This document shows, in pieces, positions 17,431 to 26,034 of a DNA stretch of 64,000 nucleotides. Made by a program: the position numbers and the translations under genes. The stretch comes from CALWZE01 sp964645785 (GTDB lineage: Bacteria > Bacillota > Clostridia > Oscillospirales > Ruminococcaceae). The stretch covers positions 1 to 64,000 of the forward strand of contig CAZYAV010000001.1 in NCBI GenBank assembly GCA_964645785.1. Reading direction: 5' to 3'. Under the pieces are notes generated by a model, which made no database searches, was not told where the DNA came from, and saw nothing but the letters and a program-made list of their open reading frames with translations. How positions within the stretch are numbered: position 1 is the first letter of the stretch; each line of letters opens with the position of its first letter.

Positions 17431-18303
17431 TCAGAGCAGCACGAGCTCGCACAGCAGCCCGGCCATGTCGGCGGGCAGCGGGCTTTCCACCGCAATCCGC
17501 CTGCCGCTGACCGGGTCGTTGAACCACAGCGCGCCGCAGTGCAGCGCGTGCCGGCCGATAAGCGCGGTTGACCCGCCGTAAAGGTCGTCCCCGGCCAGCG
17601 GGTGCCCGATATGCGCCATGTGCACCCGGATCTGGTGGGTGCGCCCGGTCAGGGTGTGCAGCTCCACCAGCGTGTGCCCGCGCAGCGCCTCGAGCGCGCG
17701 GTATTCGGTCACGCTCGGCCGGCCGCCGGCGCACACGGCGCGGCGGATAATCGAATCGGGGTCGCGGCCAATCGGCGCGTCCACCCTGCCCGAGCCGGTC
17801 AGCTCCCCCTCCACAATCGCCCAATACCGCTTGTCCGCCGTTTTCGCAAGCGCGGACGCGGCAAAGCGGGTCTTGGCCGCCAGCACAAGGCCGGAGGTGT
17901 TCCTGTCCAGCCGGTTGGTCGGCCGGAACGCGTCCGCCCGCCCCCGCGCGCGCATGAGAGCGGCGTAGACATTGGCGAGGGTGCCGTCCGGCTGGTTGCG
18001 GGTCGGGTGGGTCGCCATGCCCGCGGGCTTGTCGTAGACAATCACGTCCGCGCTCTCATACGCAACCGGCACGGGGATGTCGCAGGGGACAAGGGGGTTT
18101 CCGCCCGCGTCCGGCGCGGCCACCTGCACCCGCTCGCCCGTCCGCAGCACCCGGTCGGTTTTGGCGCGCACCCCGTCGACCCGCAGCCCGTCCTCGAGGT
18201 ATTTGACCGACCGCACCAGCGAGCAGGACAGCCCGGACGCGCGCAGGAACGCGCCGAGCTTCTGGTTATTATGCGCTTCGCTTACAATAAATTCGTAAAT
18301 CAT
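17431..18303 (-). CDS. RluA-family pseudouridine synthase
   Basis: A 290-residue RNA pseudouridine synthase. An S4-like N-terminal region (residues 1-60, LGAFLRASGLSCSLVRSVKY) precedes the catalytic domain. The catalytic signature is NRLDRNTSGLVLAAKT with the active Asp, and HQIRVHMAHIGHPLAGDDLY follows. It acts on 23S rRNA or tRNA; the exact site (RluC/D or YlyB-like) cannot be told. It is monocistronic and divergent from murC. Confidence 0.92.
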   Translation of the reverse strand: MIYEFIVSEAHNNQKLGAFLRASGLSCSLVRSVKYLEDGLRVDGVRAKTDRVLRTGERVQVAAPDAGGNPLVPCDIPVPVAYESADVIVYDKPAGMATHPTRNQPDGTLANVYAALMRARGRADAFRPTNRLDRNTSGLVLAAKTRFAASALAKTADKRYWAIVEGELTGSGRVDAPIGRDPDSIIRRAVCAGGRPSVTEYRALEALRGHTLVELHTLTGRTHQIRVHMAHIGHPLAGDDLYGGSTALIGRHALHCGALWFNDPVSGRRIAVESPLPADMAGLLCELVLL

Positions 18304-18514
18304 GCGACTATTCTACCACACAACCCGCGTATGATAAAGCAGGCCGGTTTTTTCGTCCCGGTTCGACAGCGTTCGGCCGGGCGCGGCAGGCGGTTTACAG
18401 AACCGCAAAAAAAAGCTATACTGAAAAAGTCCGGGTTCGCCGCGCGTCTGCGCGACCCGGCCGGTTTTGCGCTGAGTATCAAGATAATTTTGGAACGATT
18501 TCGGGAGCGATTGC

Positions 18515-19900
18515 ATGACAGCAAAAGAGGTTGCGGAACTGCTGCGGCGCGCAAAGCGCCTGCACTTTGTCGGAATCGGCGGGTCGGGTATGTTCCCGCT
18601 CGTCGAGATTCTCCACGCCGGCGGCTACGCCATCACCGGCAGCGACGTGAACGAGGGCAGCATTGTCCAAAGCGAGCGGGCGCTCGGCATCCCGGTGCAC
18701 ATCGGGCACGATGCGCGCAACATCGAGGGCGCGGACGCGCTTGTGGTGACGGCCGCGCTGCTGGACGGCAACCCGGAGGTCGCGGCCGCCGGGGCGGCTG
18801 GCATCCCGGTGATCGAGCGCGCGGAGCTGCTCGGCTATGTCAGCGCCCTGTTTAAGGACGCCTACTGCATCAGCGGCACCCACGGGAAAACCACCACCAC
18901 CTCGATGCTCACCTCGATTTTCCTCGCGGCCGGGCGCGACCCCACGGCGGTCATCGGCGGCAAGCTCCCGCTTATCGGCGGGTACGGCCGCCGCGGGCAG
19001 AGCGACACCATCGTCATCGAGGCCTGCGAGTTTAAGGACACCTTTTTACGGCTCGAGCCCGCCGTCGCCGTGCTGCTCAACGTCGACGCGGATCACCTCG
19101 ATTATTTCGGCACCCTGGACGGGGTCAAGCGCTCCTTCCGCCGCTTTGCGCAGCGCGCGCGGGAGCTGGTCATCGCGAACGGGGACGACCCGAACACGCT
19201 GGAAGCCCTTGCGGGGCTGGAACAGCCGGTGGTGACCTTTGGGGAGCGCCCCGACGCCGATTATGTCATCCACAGCGTGGAAAACACCGAGCGCGCGTTT
19301 TACAGCTTTTGCCTGCGCGCCGGCGGCGCGGAGCTTGGCCGGTTCAGCCTGCGCGTCCCGGGGCGGCACAATGTCCACAACGCGGCCGCGGCCGCGGCCT
19401 GCGCATTGCACGCCGGCATCTCCCCCGCGGATATCCAGAAGGGGCTGGACAGCTTCCGCGGCGCGGGGCGGCGGTTCGAGATTCTCGGCGAGTTCGGCGG
19501 CGTGACCTTTGCGGACGATTATGCCCATCACCCGACCGAGCTGCGGGTCACCCTTGAGGCGGCCGGCCGCATGGGCTACGGCCGGGTCATCGCCGTCTTT
19601 CAGCCCTTCACCTATTCCCGCACCAAGCTGCTGCTCAACGAGTTCGCGGAGGTTTTGCAGCTGGCCGACCAGGTTGTCATGACCGAGATTATGGGCTCCC
19701 GCGAGGTGAACACCATCGGGATCTACACGCGGGATCTCGCGGCCAAAATCCCCGGCTCGGTCTGGTTCAACACGTTTGAAGAGGTCTGCGATTACTGCCT
19801 TGCCAACACGCGTCCGGGCGACCTTGTGCTGACCCTCGGATGCGGCGACATCTACAAGGCGGCGCACATGATGGTGGAACGATGCAGAAATTCCAACTGA
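18515..19900 (+). CDS. murC: UDP-N-acetylmuramate--L-alanine ligase
   Basis: A 461-residue Mur ligase that adds the first amino acid of the peptidoglycan stem using ATP. The N-terminal nucleotide-sugar domain starts FVGIGGSGMFPLVEIL, the ATP-binding P-loop is SGTHGKTTTTSML, and MurC-type ADDYAHHPTELRVTL is in the C-terminal domain. Length is normal. The last 19 nt overlap the start of the next gene, so the two are translationally coupled. Confidence 0.95.
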   Translation: MTAKEVAELLRRAKRLHFVGIGGSGMFPLVEILHAGGYAITGSDVNEGSIVQSERALGIPVHIGHDARNIEGADALVVTAALLDGNPEVAAAGAAGIPVIERAELLGYVSALFKDAYCISGTHGKTTTTSMLTSIFLAAGRDPTAVIGGKLPLIGGYGRRGQSDTIVIEACEFKDTFLRLEPAVAVLLNVDADHLDYFGTLDGVKRSFRRFAQRARELVIANGDDPNTLEALAGLEQPVVTFGERPDADYVIHSVENTERAFYSFCLRAGGAELGRFSLRVPGRHNVHNAAAAAACALHAGISPADIQKGLDSFRGAGRRFEILGEFGGVTFADDYAHHPTELRVTLEAAGRMGYGRVIAVFQPFTYSRTKLLLNEFAEVLQLADQVVMTEIMGSREVNTIGIYTRDLAAKIPGSVWFNTFEEVCDYCLANTRPGDLVLTLGCGDIYKAAHMMVERCRNSN

Positions 19901-20946
19901 CGGCCAAACAGTTTCAGCTTGACGCGCCGCTGCTCTGCGCGCGCGAGATGCCGGGCGGGGGCGCGCACAAAAGCTACCTCGTCGACCTTGCCGGCGGCGA
20001 GAGCGTCGTTTTGCAGGCGCTCAACCCCAACGCGTTCCCCGACCTTGAGCAGATGGCCGCAAATGCCGTGCGTGTGTCGGATTACATCGCCCGGCACGCC
20101 GCCCCGCAGGAGCGGCGGTATATCCGCTATATCCCGACCCGCGCGGGCGGGAACCTGTACACCGACGCGGACGGGGTCAGCTGGCGCGCCTATCACTACA
20201 TAGACCGTACCCACACCCCCGTGCCCGAAGAATCCACCAAAGAGGACTGCGCCGGGCTTGCCCGGGCGCTCGGCCTGTTTTACCGCCAGCTGGACGGCTT
20301 CCCGGCAAGCGAGCTTGCGCCGGTGCTGCCCAATTACCACAACACCGCCGTGCATTTCAACCAGTTCAAGGCGGCGGTGGAGCGCGCGTCCAGGCCGCTG
20401 GTGGACATCGCGCGCGCCGAGATTTCCTACGCGCTCAAACAGGAAAAATACGCCGGCGCGCTGCTCAAGATGCAGCTGCCCGCCCGCCCGGCGCACAACG
20501 AGGCGCGGCTGCGCAACCTGCTGGTGGACAATGAGACCGGCCGCGCCGTCTGCCTGCTGGACTATGACCGGGCGATGCCCGGGCTGATGGCCTTTGACTT
20601 CGGCAACGCCGTCCGCTCCGGCTGCCGGGTCTGCCGCAGCGACGAGCGGCAGATGAACCGCATCCGCTTTGACATCGACCGGTACGCCGCGTTCGTCCAG
20701 GCCTTTCTCGACACCGCCCGCCCGGTGCTGGACAAGTCCGAGCCGGCCTCCTTTGCGGGCGGCTGCATCGTCATGGCGCTGGAAATGGGCGTCCGCTACC
20801 TGACCGATTATTTGCAGGGCAACCGCCAGTTCCGGGTCTCCTATCCCGAGCAGAACCTCTACCGCGCGCGGGTGCAGCTCATGCTCTGTATGCAGATGCA
20901 GTATTACTACCGCGAGATGGAGAACATCCTCAAGCGCAGCCTTTGA
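19882..20946 (+). CDS. APH-fold phosphotransferase
   Basis: A 354-residue protein of the aminoglycoside phosphotransferase/choline kinase fold, closest in style to NahK-like sugar kinases. The Brenner-like loop reads AHNEARLRNLL (about residue 205) and the metal motif LDYDRAMPGLMAFDFGN follows. In active relatives the loop is usually HND, so the catalytic Asp is replaced by Glu, and activity is uncertain. It overlaps murC, which is an unusual partner; the substrate is unknown. The ATG at 19882 lies inside murC after GATGGTGGAAC. Confidence 0.75.
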   Translation: MQKFQLTAKQFQLDAPLLCAREMPGGGAHKSYLVDLAGGESVVLQALNPNAFPDLEQMAANAVRVSDYIARHAAPQERRYIRYIPTRAGGNLYTDADGVSWRAYHYIDRTHTPVPEESTKEDCAGLARALGLFYRQLDGFPASELAPVLPNYHNTAVHFNQFKAAVERASRPLVDIARAEISYALKQEKYAGALLKMQLPARPAHNEARLRNLLVDNETGRAVCLLDYDRAMPGLMAFDFGNAVRSGCRVCRSDERQMNRIRFDIDRYAAFVQAFLDTARPVLDKSEPASFAGGCIVMALEMGVRYLTDYLQGNRQFRVSYPEQNLYRARVQLMLCMQMQYYYREMENILKRSL

Positions 20947-20993
20947 GCGCGCGTGCGCCGCGTTGTCCTGATTGACCGATATTCCAATATTCC

Positions 20994-21028
20994 AAAACCG
21001 CCCCGGCGCAAGCTGCGGGGCGGTTTTT
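20994..21028 (+). terminator. Terminator after the murC operon
   Basis: Stem AAAACCGCCCCG / CGGGGCGGTTTT followed by further T residues, about 48 nt after the stop codon. Confidence 0.85.
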
Positions 21029-21094
21029 TCGTTGCCGCCTGGCTCCGGGGCGGGCGCGGCTTTGCGGCTCCATGCGGCGCCCGGTTTATGACGC

Positions 21095-21136
21095 GCAAAA
21101 AGCGCCCCGGTCAGGAAAAACCGGGGCGCTTTTTGC
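21095..21136. terminator. Bidirectional terminator before mazF end
   Basis: A 16-bp perfect stem GCAAAAAGCGCCCCGG / CCGGGGCGCTTTTTGC with a 10-nt loop. It sits between the convergent murC operon and the mazF-like gene, with T-runs for both directions. Confidence 0.85.
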
Positions 21137-21172
21137 CTGCCGTCCGGCCGCGCGCGCCTTAAGTAGGGGCGC

Positions 21173-21523
21173 TCAGGAGGTGGCCAGGCCGAAACTGATT
21201 TGCAGCGCCTCGTCGATGCGGCGCATATCGCCCGAATCGACCGCGCCCATCCGTTCCCGCAGCCGCGTTTTGTCGATTGTGCGCACCTGCTCAAGCAGCA
21301 CGATGCTGTCCCTTTGCAGGCCGCAGGTTCGCGCCTCCAGCGGGATGTGGGTCGGCAGCTTGGTTTTATCTGTTTTGCTTGTGATTGCGGCCGCAATCAC
21401 CGTCGGGCTGTATTTATTCCCGACATTGTTCTGCACAATGAGCACCGGCCGCACCCCGCCCTGCTCCGAACCGACCACCGGGCTGAGATCGGCGTAAAAC
21501 ACCTCTCCGCGTTTGACATTCAC
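21173..21523 (-). CDS. MazF/PemK-family endoribonuclease
   Basis: A 116-residue toxin of the NdoA (Bacillus MazF) type. MNVKRGEVFYADLSPVVGSE, Arg25 in GGVRPVLIVQNN and Thr48 in AAITSKTDKTKLPTH match the catalytic residues of the Bacillus enzyme, which cuts single-stranded mRNA. The start is GTG at 21523 with GGGGTGA upstream. No antitoxin gene is seen on either side, although in Bacillus a ribbon-helix-helix antitoxin comes just before it. Confidence 0.9.
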   Translation of the reverse strand: MNVKRGEVFYADLSPVVGSEQGGVRPVLIVQNNVGNKYSPTVIAAAITSKTDKTKLPTHIPLEARTCGLQRDSIVLLEQVRTIDKTRLRERMGAVDSGDMRRIDEALQISFGLATS

Positions 21524-22076
21524 AAGGAGTCACCCCGTTTGCAAAAGATTTGTCCTTAGTATGGCCGCGCGGCGGCCGGTTTAGTCATGCGGCGGGCGGT
21601 GTATTCCGGGCGTGACCGCGCGGCCGCCCGGCAGCAGCCGCCTTATTCCAAAGCCGGTTTGCGGCTGCCCTATTCCGGACGCGCTGTGTGCCTGTCCTTC
21701 TTCGTGAATTTTTCGCCCGCGTTCCGGCCGGATTCGCCCGGCTCCCCGTTCCCTCTTTTGGTTTTTGCAGCCTGTGCTTCAACCGGATAAACGGATTAGC
21801 CCGCATTTTCCGGCCATGTGCGGGCTTTTCGCCGGGGCGGGCAATTTCCCTGTCTTGGCGCGGCACACTGCCCATTGGCCGGCGCGCCCTCCGCCCGGCG
21901 GGATTTGGATTGAGCCGGTTCCTCCCCACCGGCAGAGTCGGCCTTGCCCGGTTTGCGCAGCCGCACAGCAGAAAGCCCCGCCGGGGCAAAGCGCCCGGCG
22001 GGGTCGTATCTGTTCTGTCTGTTTGGGTCATCGCATCCGTTTTGGCGCGGGCGGCCGCCCGGCGGAACCGCCGCCG
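21524..22076. other. Intergenic region, no gene seen
   Basis: About 550 nt between the lipoprotein gene and mazF, where an antitoxin would be expected. I read all frames and found only Arg/Ala-rich shadow translations without ribosome binding sites. The decayed-looking sequence includes two short GC hairpins (near 21799 and 21972). Confidence 0.5.
21972..22005 (-). terminator. Possible terminator after the lipoprotein gene
   Basis: Minus-strand hairpin CCCCGCCGGGCG / CCCCGGCGGGGC followed by TTTCTG. The stem is strong but the T-run is short. Confidence 0.5.
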
Positions 22077-22583
22077 CTACGCAAGGGCGGTGAACCCGGT
22101 CACGGTGATGGTCAGCTCCTCCTGCGGGCACTCGATGCGGCGCAGCTGGCCGCCCGACGTGACAATCCGCGCCCCGTAGGAAAGGGTGTACTCGACCTCC
22201 CCGTTTTCGAGCACACAGCCGGCCGGCTGCTCGCTTTTGAACGCGTCGAGCGCGCGGCCGAGCGCCCGGATCGGGCTGCCGTTTTTGATTGCCGCGCGGG
22301 TCTGCCGGTGCACGAGCCCGGCAAGCTCGGTCGTGACCTGCCCGGCCTCCTCCCGCACGCACATCCCGCTGAGGGTCTGCGGCGCAAAATACCGCAGCTC
22401 GCACAGCTCGGGCGAGCTGCGGGTATAGAGGAACGAGCCGGTGAGCGACCCGCGGGTAAAATCCGCCGTCAGCTCAAACGGCGTGTCGAATTTTGTGTAA
22501 TCCTCCGGCGCGCCGGCGGCGCGTGTGCAGCCGCAGAGCAGCAGGCAGCAGCCGAGCGCGGCCAGCATCCGACGCAGCTTCAT
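22077..22583 (-). CDS. Predicted lipoprotein, function unknown
   Basis: A 168-residue protein with a lipoprotein signal: basic start KLRRMLAALG, hydrophobic LLL and lipobox LCGC. The mature part (FELTADFTRGSLTGSFLYTR, later VEYTLSYGARIV) is beta-rich and may be a LolA-like lipid-binding shell, but I cannot prove this. Position between nnr and mazF fits the outer-surface lipoprotein often found in acpS-nnr-alr-mazF loci. The ATG at 22583 is preferred over a TTG two codons up because AGGGGG is 7 nt before it. Confidence 0.65.
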   Translation of the reverse strand: MKLRRMLAALGCCLLLCGCTRAAGAPEDYTKFDTPFELTADFTRGSLTGSFLYTRSSPELCELRYFAPQTLSGMCVREEAGQVTTELAGLVHRQTRAAIKNGSPIRALGRALDAFKSEQPAGCVLENGEVEYTLSYGARIVTSGGQLRRIECPQEELTITVTGFTALA

Positions 22584-22616
22584 GGACAAGCCCCCTGACC
22601 AAACTGGTTTTCGGGG

Positions 22617-24125
22617 TCACCGCGCCAGCTCCGCAACCGCGTCCGGCAGGCAGTCTGCAACGGCCGAGGCTGTCATGCTGTGCAGCGGCAGCCGGCAGGC
22701 CGCGATATCCGCCGCGCGGCTGTGCACCCACACGCCGAGGCAGGCCGCCCAAAACGGCTCGATCCCCATCGCCGCGAACGAGCCGACGCACCCGCAAAGC
22801 AGGTCGCCACTGCCGCCCTTTGCAAGCCCCGCGTTGCCGATTGTGCAAAGCCGCGCGCGGCCGTCCGGCGCGGCGATCACCGTGTTCTCGCTTTTCAGCA
22901 GGACAACCGCGTCCCATTCCCGCGCAAACCGCACCGCGCAGTTGACCCGGTCGGCGAGCGTCTGTTCCACCGTGAGCCCGCTCAGCCGGGAAAACTCGCC
23001 GGCATGGGGCGTGAGGATGAGCGGCCGGCTGTGACCCTTAATCAGGTTTATGTCCTCGGCCAGCAGATTTATGCCATCCGCGTCCAGCACAATCGTCCCG
23101 CCGGCCTGCGCAAGCACATCCTGCACCAGCCGCCGCGCGCTGTTGGTCTGGGAGATCCCGCACCCCGCCGCCACCGCCGACGCGCCGCGCAGGGTATCCG
23201 CAAAATACTTCGGCTCGTTGTTCGGGTCAACCAGAATCGCCTCGGGGCAGTGCGCCGCCACCGCTTCAAGCGGCTTTTCGCCGGACGCGGCGAACACCAG
23301 CCCCGCCCCGCAGCACAGCGCGCCCCGCACGCAGAGCACCGCCGCCCCTCTGTACCGCTCGCAGCCGGCGGCCACAACCAGCCGGCCAAAGCTCCCCTTG
23401 TGCGCGCACGCGCCCCGCGCGGGTAGATACCCCGCCAACTCCTCCTGCGCGAGCGCCCGCAGGCCGCCGCAGCCCTCGAACGCCTCCGGCGGCAGACCGA
23501 GCGGGGGCACAACCACCGCGCCGCACTGCGCCGCGGCGGCTTTGAGCAGATGCGCGGGCTTTTTTGCCAGCATCGCCACCGTTACGTCGGCGCAGAACGC
23601 CCCGGGGCAGGCCACGCCGCCGTCCCCGGTCACGCCGCTCGGGATATCCACGCTGAGCTTGAAGGCCACGGCGTTCTGCGCCGCCTGGGCGAACAGCCGC
23701 GCCGTGCAGCCGGGCAGCGCACCGCCGTGGAAGCCGATGCCGTACACGGCGTCCACAATCACCGCCGCTTCCCGCAGCAGGCTGCACGCCGCTTCCTCTT
23801 CGGCGGCGTCCGCCATCTGCACACCGGCCGCCGCCGCGCGCTCGAACACCGCGCGCGCTTCGCCGCCCTGCGGCTCGCCGTCACACAGCAGAACAACCGG
23901 CGACGCGCCGTTTTCCCGCAGCAGCCGCGCGCACACAAAGCCGTCGCCCCCGTTGCCGCCCCGGCCGCACAGCAGCGCGCACCGCACCCCGCGCAGCCTG
24001 CGGAACCGCCCGGCAATTTCGGCGTAGACGGCCTGCCCCGCCCGCTCCATCAGCACGCCGGCGGAAAGGCCGAGCGCCGCGGCCTGCGCCTCCGCCCGCC
24101 GCTGCTCCGCACAGGTTAAAATCAT
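22617..24125 (-). CDS. nnr: Bifunctional NAD(P)H-hydrate repair enzyme Nnr
   Basis: A 502-residue fusion of NAD(P)HX epimerase (N-terminal YjeF domain, about 1-210, with CGRGGNGGDGFVCARLL) and ADP/ATP-dependent NAD(P)HX dehydratase (C-terminal ribokinase-like domain, with LTPHAGEFSRLSG and AKGGSGDLLCGCVGS). It repairs hydrated NADH and NADPH. The ATG overlaps the acpS stop (ATGA), so the pair is translationally coupled. Confidence 0.93.
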   Translation of the reverse strand: MILTCAEQRRAEAQAAALGLSAGVLMERAGQAVYAEIAGRFRRLRGVRCALLCGRGGNGGDGFVCARLLRENGASPVVLLCDGEPQGGEARAVFERAAAAGVQMADAAEEEAACSLLREAAVIVDAVYGIGFHGGALPGCTARLFAQAAQNAVAFKLSVDIPSGVTGDGGVACPGAFCADVTVAMLAKKPAHLLKAAAAQCGAVVVPPLGLPPEAFEGCGGLRALAQEELAGYLPARGACAHKGSFGRLVVAAGCERYRGAAVLCVRGALCCGAGLVFAASGEKPLEAVAAHCPEAILVDPNNEPKYFADTLRGASAVAAGCGISQTNSARRLVQDVLAQAGGTIVLDADGINLLAEDINLIKGHSRPLILTPHAGEFSRLSGLTVEQTLADRVNCAVRFAREWDAVVLLKSENTVIAAPDGRARLCTIGNAGLAKGGSGDLLCGCVGSFAAMGIEPFWAACLGVWVHSRAADIAACRLPLHSMTASAVADCLPDAVAELAR

Positions 24126-24490
24126 GCCCTTTCCTCCGTTTCCAGCACCACGCTCGCGGCCGCAAGGCCGGCCGTGTTGGTCAGCGCGACAAACGCGCGC
24201 AGCCCGCGGCTGCGCAGAATTTCCGCAATGCTTCCCGCAAACACAAAATACGGCTTGCCCAGCTCGTCCCGCAAAACCGAGATTTCGTCCAGCGAAAACC
24301 CGCGCACGCCGGTGCCGAGCGCCTTGGAAAGCGCCTCCTTGGCCGCAAAGCAGCCCGCCAGCTTCTGCGCCCGCCCGCCGAACGCCGCCCGCTCCGATTG
24401 CGAAAAGCAGAAGGCGAGAAACCGCTCGTCCTCCAGGCGTTTCTCAATTCGCGCAATCTCGACAAGGTCGTTCCCGATACCGTAAATCAT
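24122..24490 (-). CDS. acpS: Holo-[acyl-carrier-protein] synthase
   Basis: A 122-residue phosphopantetheinyl transferase that activates acyl carrier protein. Magnesium and catalytic motifs are visible: YGIGNDLVEIARIEK at the N-terminus and LAGCFAAKEALSKALGTG in the middle. The start at 24490 (GGGGGAAC upstream) gives the standard length; longer upstream frames do not resemble the family. It is the first gene of the acpS-nnr-lipoprotein-mazF cluster. Confidence 0.93.
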   Translation of the reverse strand: MIYGIGNDLVEIARIEKRLEDERFLAFCFSQSERAAFGGRAQKLAGCFAAKEALSKALGTGVRGFSLDEISVLRDELGKPYFVFAGSIAEILRSRGLRAFVALTNTAGLAAASVVLETEERA

Positions 24491-24602
24491 CCGTTCCCCC
24501 GCGCCGGACGCGCCCGCGCCCGGTTTCCGTGTTTCCTCCACCGCGCGCACAGAGCCGCGCGGCGCCGGTTTTATTATACGGGATACGCGTGCAAAATTCC
24601 AC

Positions 24603-24631
24603 TTGAAAGCTGTCGCCCGGCATGGTATGAT
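24603..24631 (+). promoter_or_regulatory. Promoter of the pheST T-box leader
   Basis: -35 TTGAAA (24603-24608), a 17-nt spacer and -10 TATGAT (24626-24631). Transcription would start near 24638, at the 5' end of the T-box leader. Confidence 0.8.
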
Positions 24632-24637
24632 AAAAAG

Positions 24638-24915
24638 ACAAACGCAGTGACATGGCACAGTAACGCGTCCCCACGGGCAGAGAGCGCCGCCGCCGGCTGA
24701 AAGCGCGCGCACGGGGAATGCAGCGGCAGCGCGTGAATTTCACCATAGCAGCGGCCTGGCTGAACGCCCCCTTGCGGGGTCTGTAGGCTGGGACGGGTTT
24801 TCCTCCGTTACGGGGAACAGAGTGCCGGCGCGGTCTGCGCCGGAAACCGGGTGGTACCGCGGAGCTGTGCTTGTGCGCTTCGTCCCTGCGCTTGTCGGGG
24901 GCGGGGCTTTTTATT
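24638..24915 (+). ncRNA. T-box riboswitch, phenylalanine-specific (pheST leader)
   Basis: The conserved T-box bulge sequence GGGTGGTACCGCGG is at 24849-24862, followed by a GC-rich hairpin and a T5 run at 24908-24912 that form the terminator. The specifier loop reads GTGAAT-TTC-AC, with the Phe codon TTC at 24739-24741; the asnB leader has the same GTGAAN-codon-AC frame. Uncharged tRNA-Phe binding would stabilise the antiterminator and switch on pheST. The boundaries are estimated from the promoter and the T-run. Confidence 0.92.
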
Positions 24916-24992
24916 TTGCGGCCGCGGCTTTTGGGCGGGCGCGCCGGTTCGCGGCGGCCAAATCACGGGATATCATAGACAGAGGTGAAGAT

Positions 24993-26012
24993 ATGAAAGA
25001 ACAACTGAACCAGATCCGGCAGGAGGCCGAGCGGCTGCTGCGCGAGGCCGAGCGCACCGAGACGGTCGAGGAGCTGCGCGTCCGCTTCCTGGGCAAAAAG
25101 GGGGAGCTGACCGCCATCCTCAAGCAGATGGGCGGCCTTTCGGCCGAGGAGCGCCCCGCCATCGGCCAGCTGGCCAACGAGGTCCGCGCCAAAATCGAGG
25201 CGGGGGTCGCCGCGCGCGCCAAGGAGCTGGGCGAGCTTGCGATGCGCAAAAAGCTGGAGCTGGAGACAATCGACGTGACCCTGCCCGGCGCCCAGCCCGC
25301 GCTCGGCAAGCGCCACCCGCTCTGGCAGGTGCTGGACGAGATCAAGGACATCTTCCTCGGCATGGGCTTTGACGTGGCCGAGGGGCCGGAGGTCGAGTAC
25401 GACCACTACAATTTCGAGCTGCTCAACATCCCCAAGGGGCACCCCGCGCGGGACACGCAGGACACCTTTTACATCAACGACAACGTCGTGCTGCGCACCC
25501 AGACCTCCCCGATGCAGGTGCGGGTCATGCAGAGCCAAAAGCCGCCGATCCGCATCATCGCGCCCGGCACCGTCTACCGCTCGGACACGGTCGACGCGAC
25601 CCACTCCCCCATCTTCCACCAGATTGAGGGGCTTGTGGTGGACAAGGGCATTACCATGTCCGACCTCAAGGGCACGCTGGAGGTCTTTGCCAAAAAGCTG
25701 TACGGCGACGACACCGTCGTCCGCTTCCGCCCCCACCACTTCCCCTTTACCGAGCCGAGCGCCGAGATGGACGCGGCCTGCTTCGTCTGCAAGGGCGAGG
25801 GCTGCCGCCTGTGCAAGGGCGAGGGCTGGATTGAGATTCTCGGCTGCGGCATGGTGCACCCAAAGGTGCTCGCCAACTGCGGCATCGACCCGGAGGTCTA
25901 TTCCGGCTTTGCGTTCGGCATGGGGCTTGACCGCATCGTCATGAAGCGGTACGGCATCGACGACCTGCGCCTGCTGTTCGAGAACGACATGCGGTTCCTG
26001 GATCAATTCTGA
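24993..26012 (+). CDS. pheS: Phenylalanine--tRNA ligase alpha subunit
   Basis: A 339-residue catalytic subunit. An N-terminal coiled coil (about 1-85) is followed by the class II core: motif 2 region GTVYRSDTVDATHSPIFHQIEG and motif 3 GFAFGMGLDRIVMKRYGI. It also carries a CVCKGEGCRLCKGEGW cysteine pair near residue 265, common in Clostridia PheS. The ATG at 24993 has AGAGGTGA upstream. It is controlled by the T-box before it and forms a heterotetramer with PheT. Confidence 0.97.
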   Translation: MKEQLNQIRQEAERLLREAERTETVEELRVRFLGKKGELTAILKQMGGLSAEERPAIGQLANEVRAKIEAGVAARAKELGELAMRKKLELETIDVTLPGAQPALGKRHPLWQVLDEIKDIFLGMGFDVAEGPEVEYDHYNFELLNIPKGHPARDTQDTFYINDNVVLRTQTSPMQVRVMQSQKPPIRIIAPGTVYRSDTVDATHSPIFHQIEGLVVDKGITMSDLKGTLEVFAKKLYGDDTVVRFRPHHFPFTEPSAEMDAACFVCKGEGCRLCKGEGWIEILGCGMVHPKVLANCGIDPEVYSGFAFGMGLDRIVMKRYGIDDLRLLFENDMRFLDQF

Positions 26013-26034
26013 AAAACGGGGAGGATATACAGAC

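Noticed and set aside
17301..17510. Continuation of the transposase-like frame
   Set aside because: After residue 28 it is composition-driven and runs antisense into the RluA-family gene.
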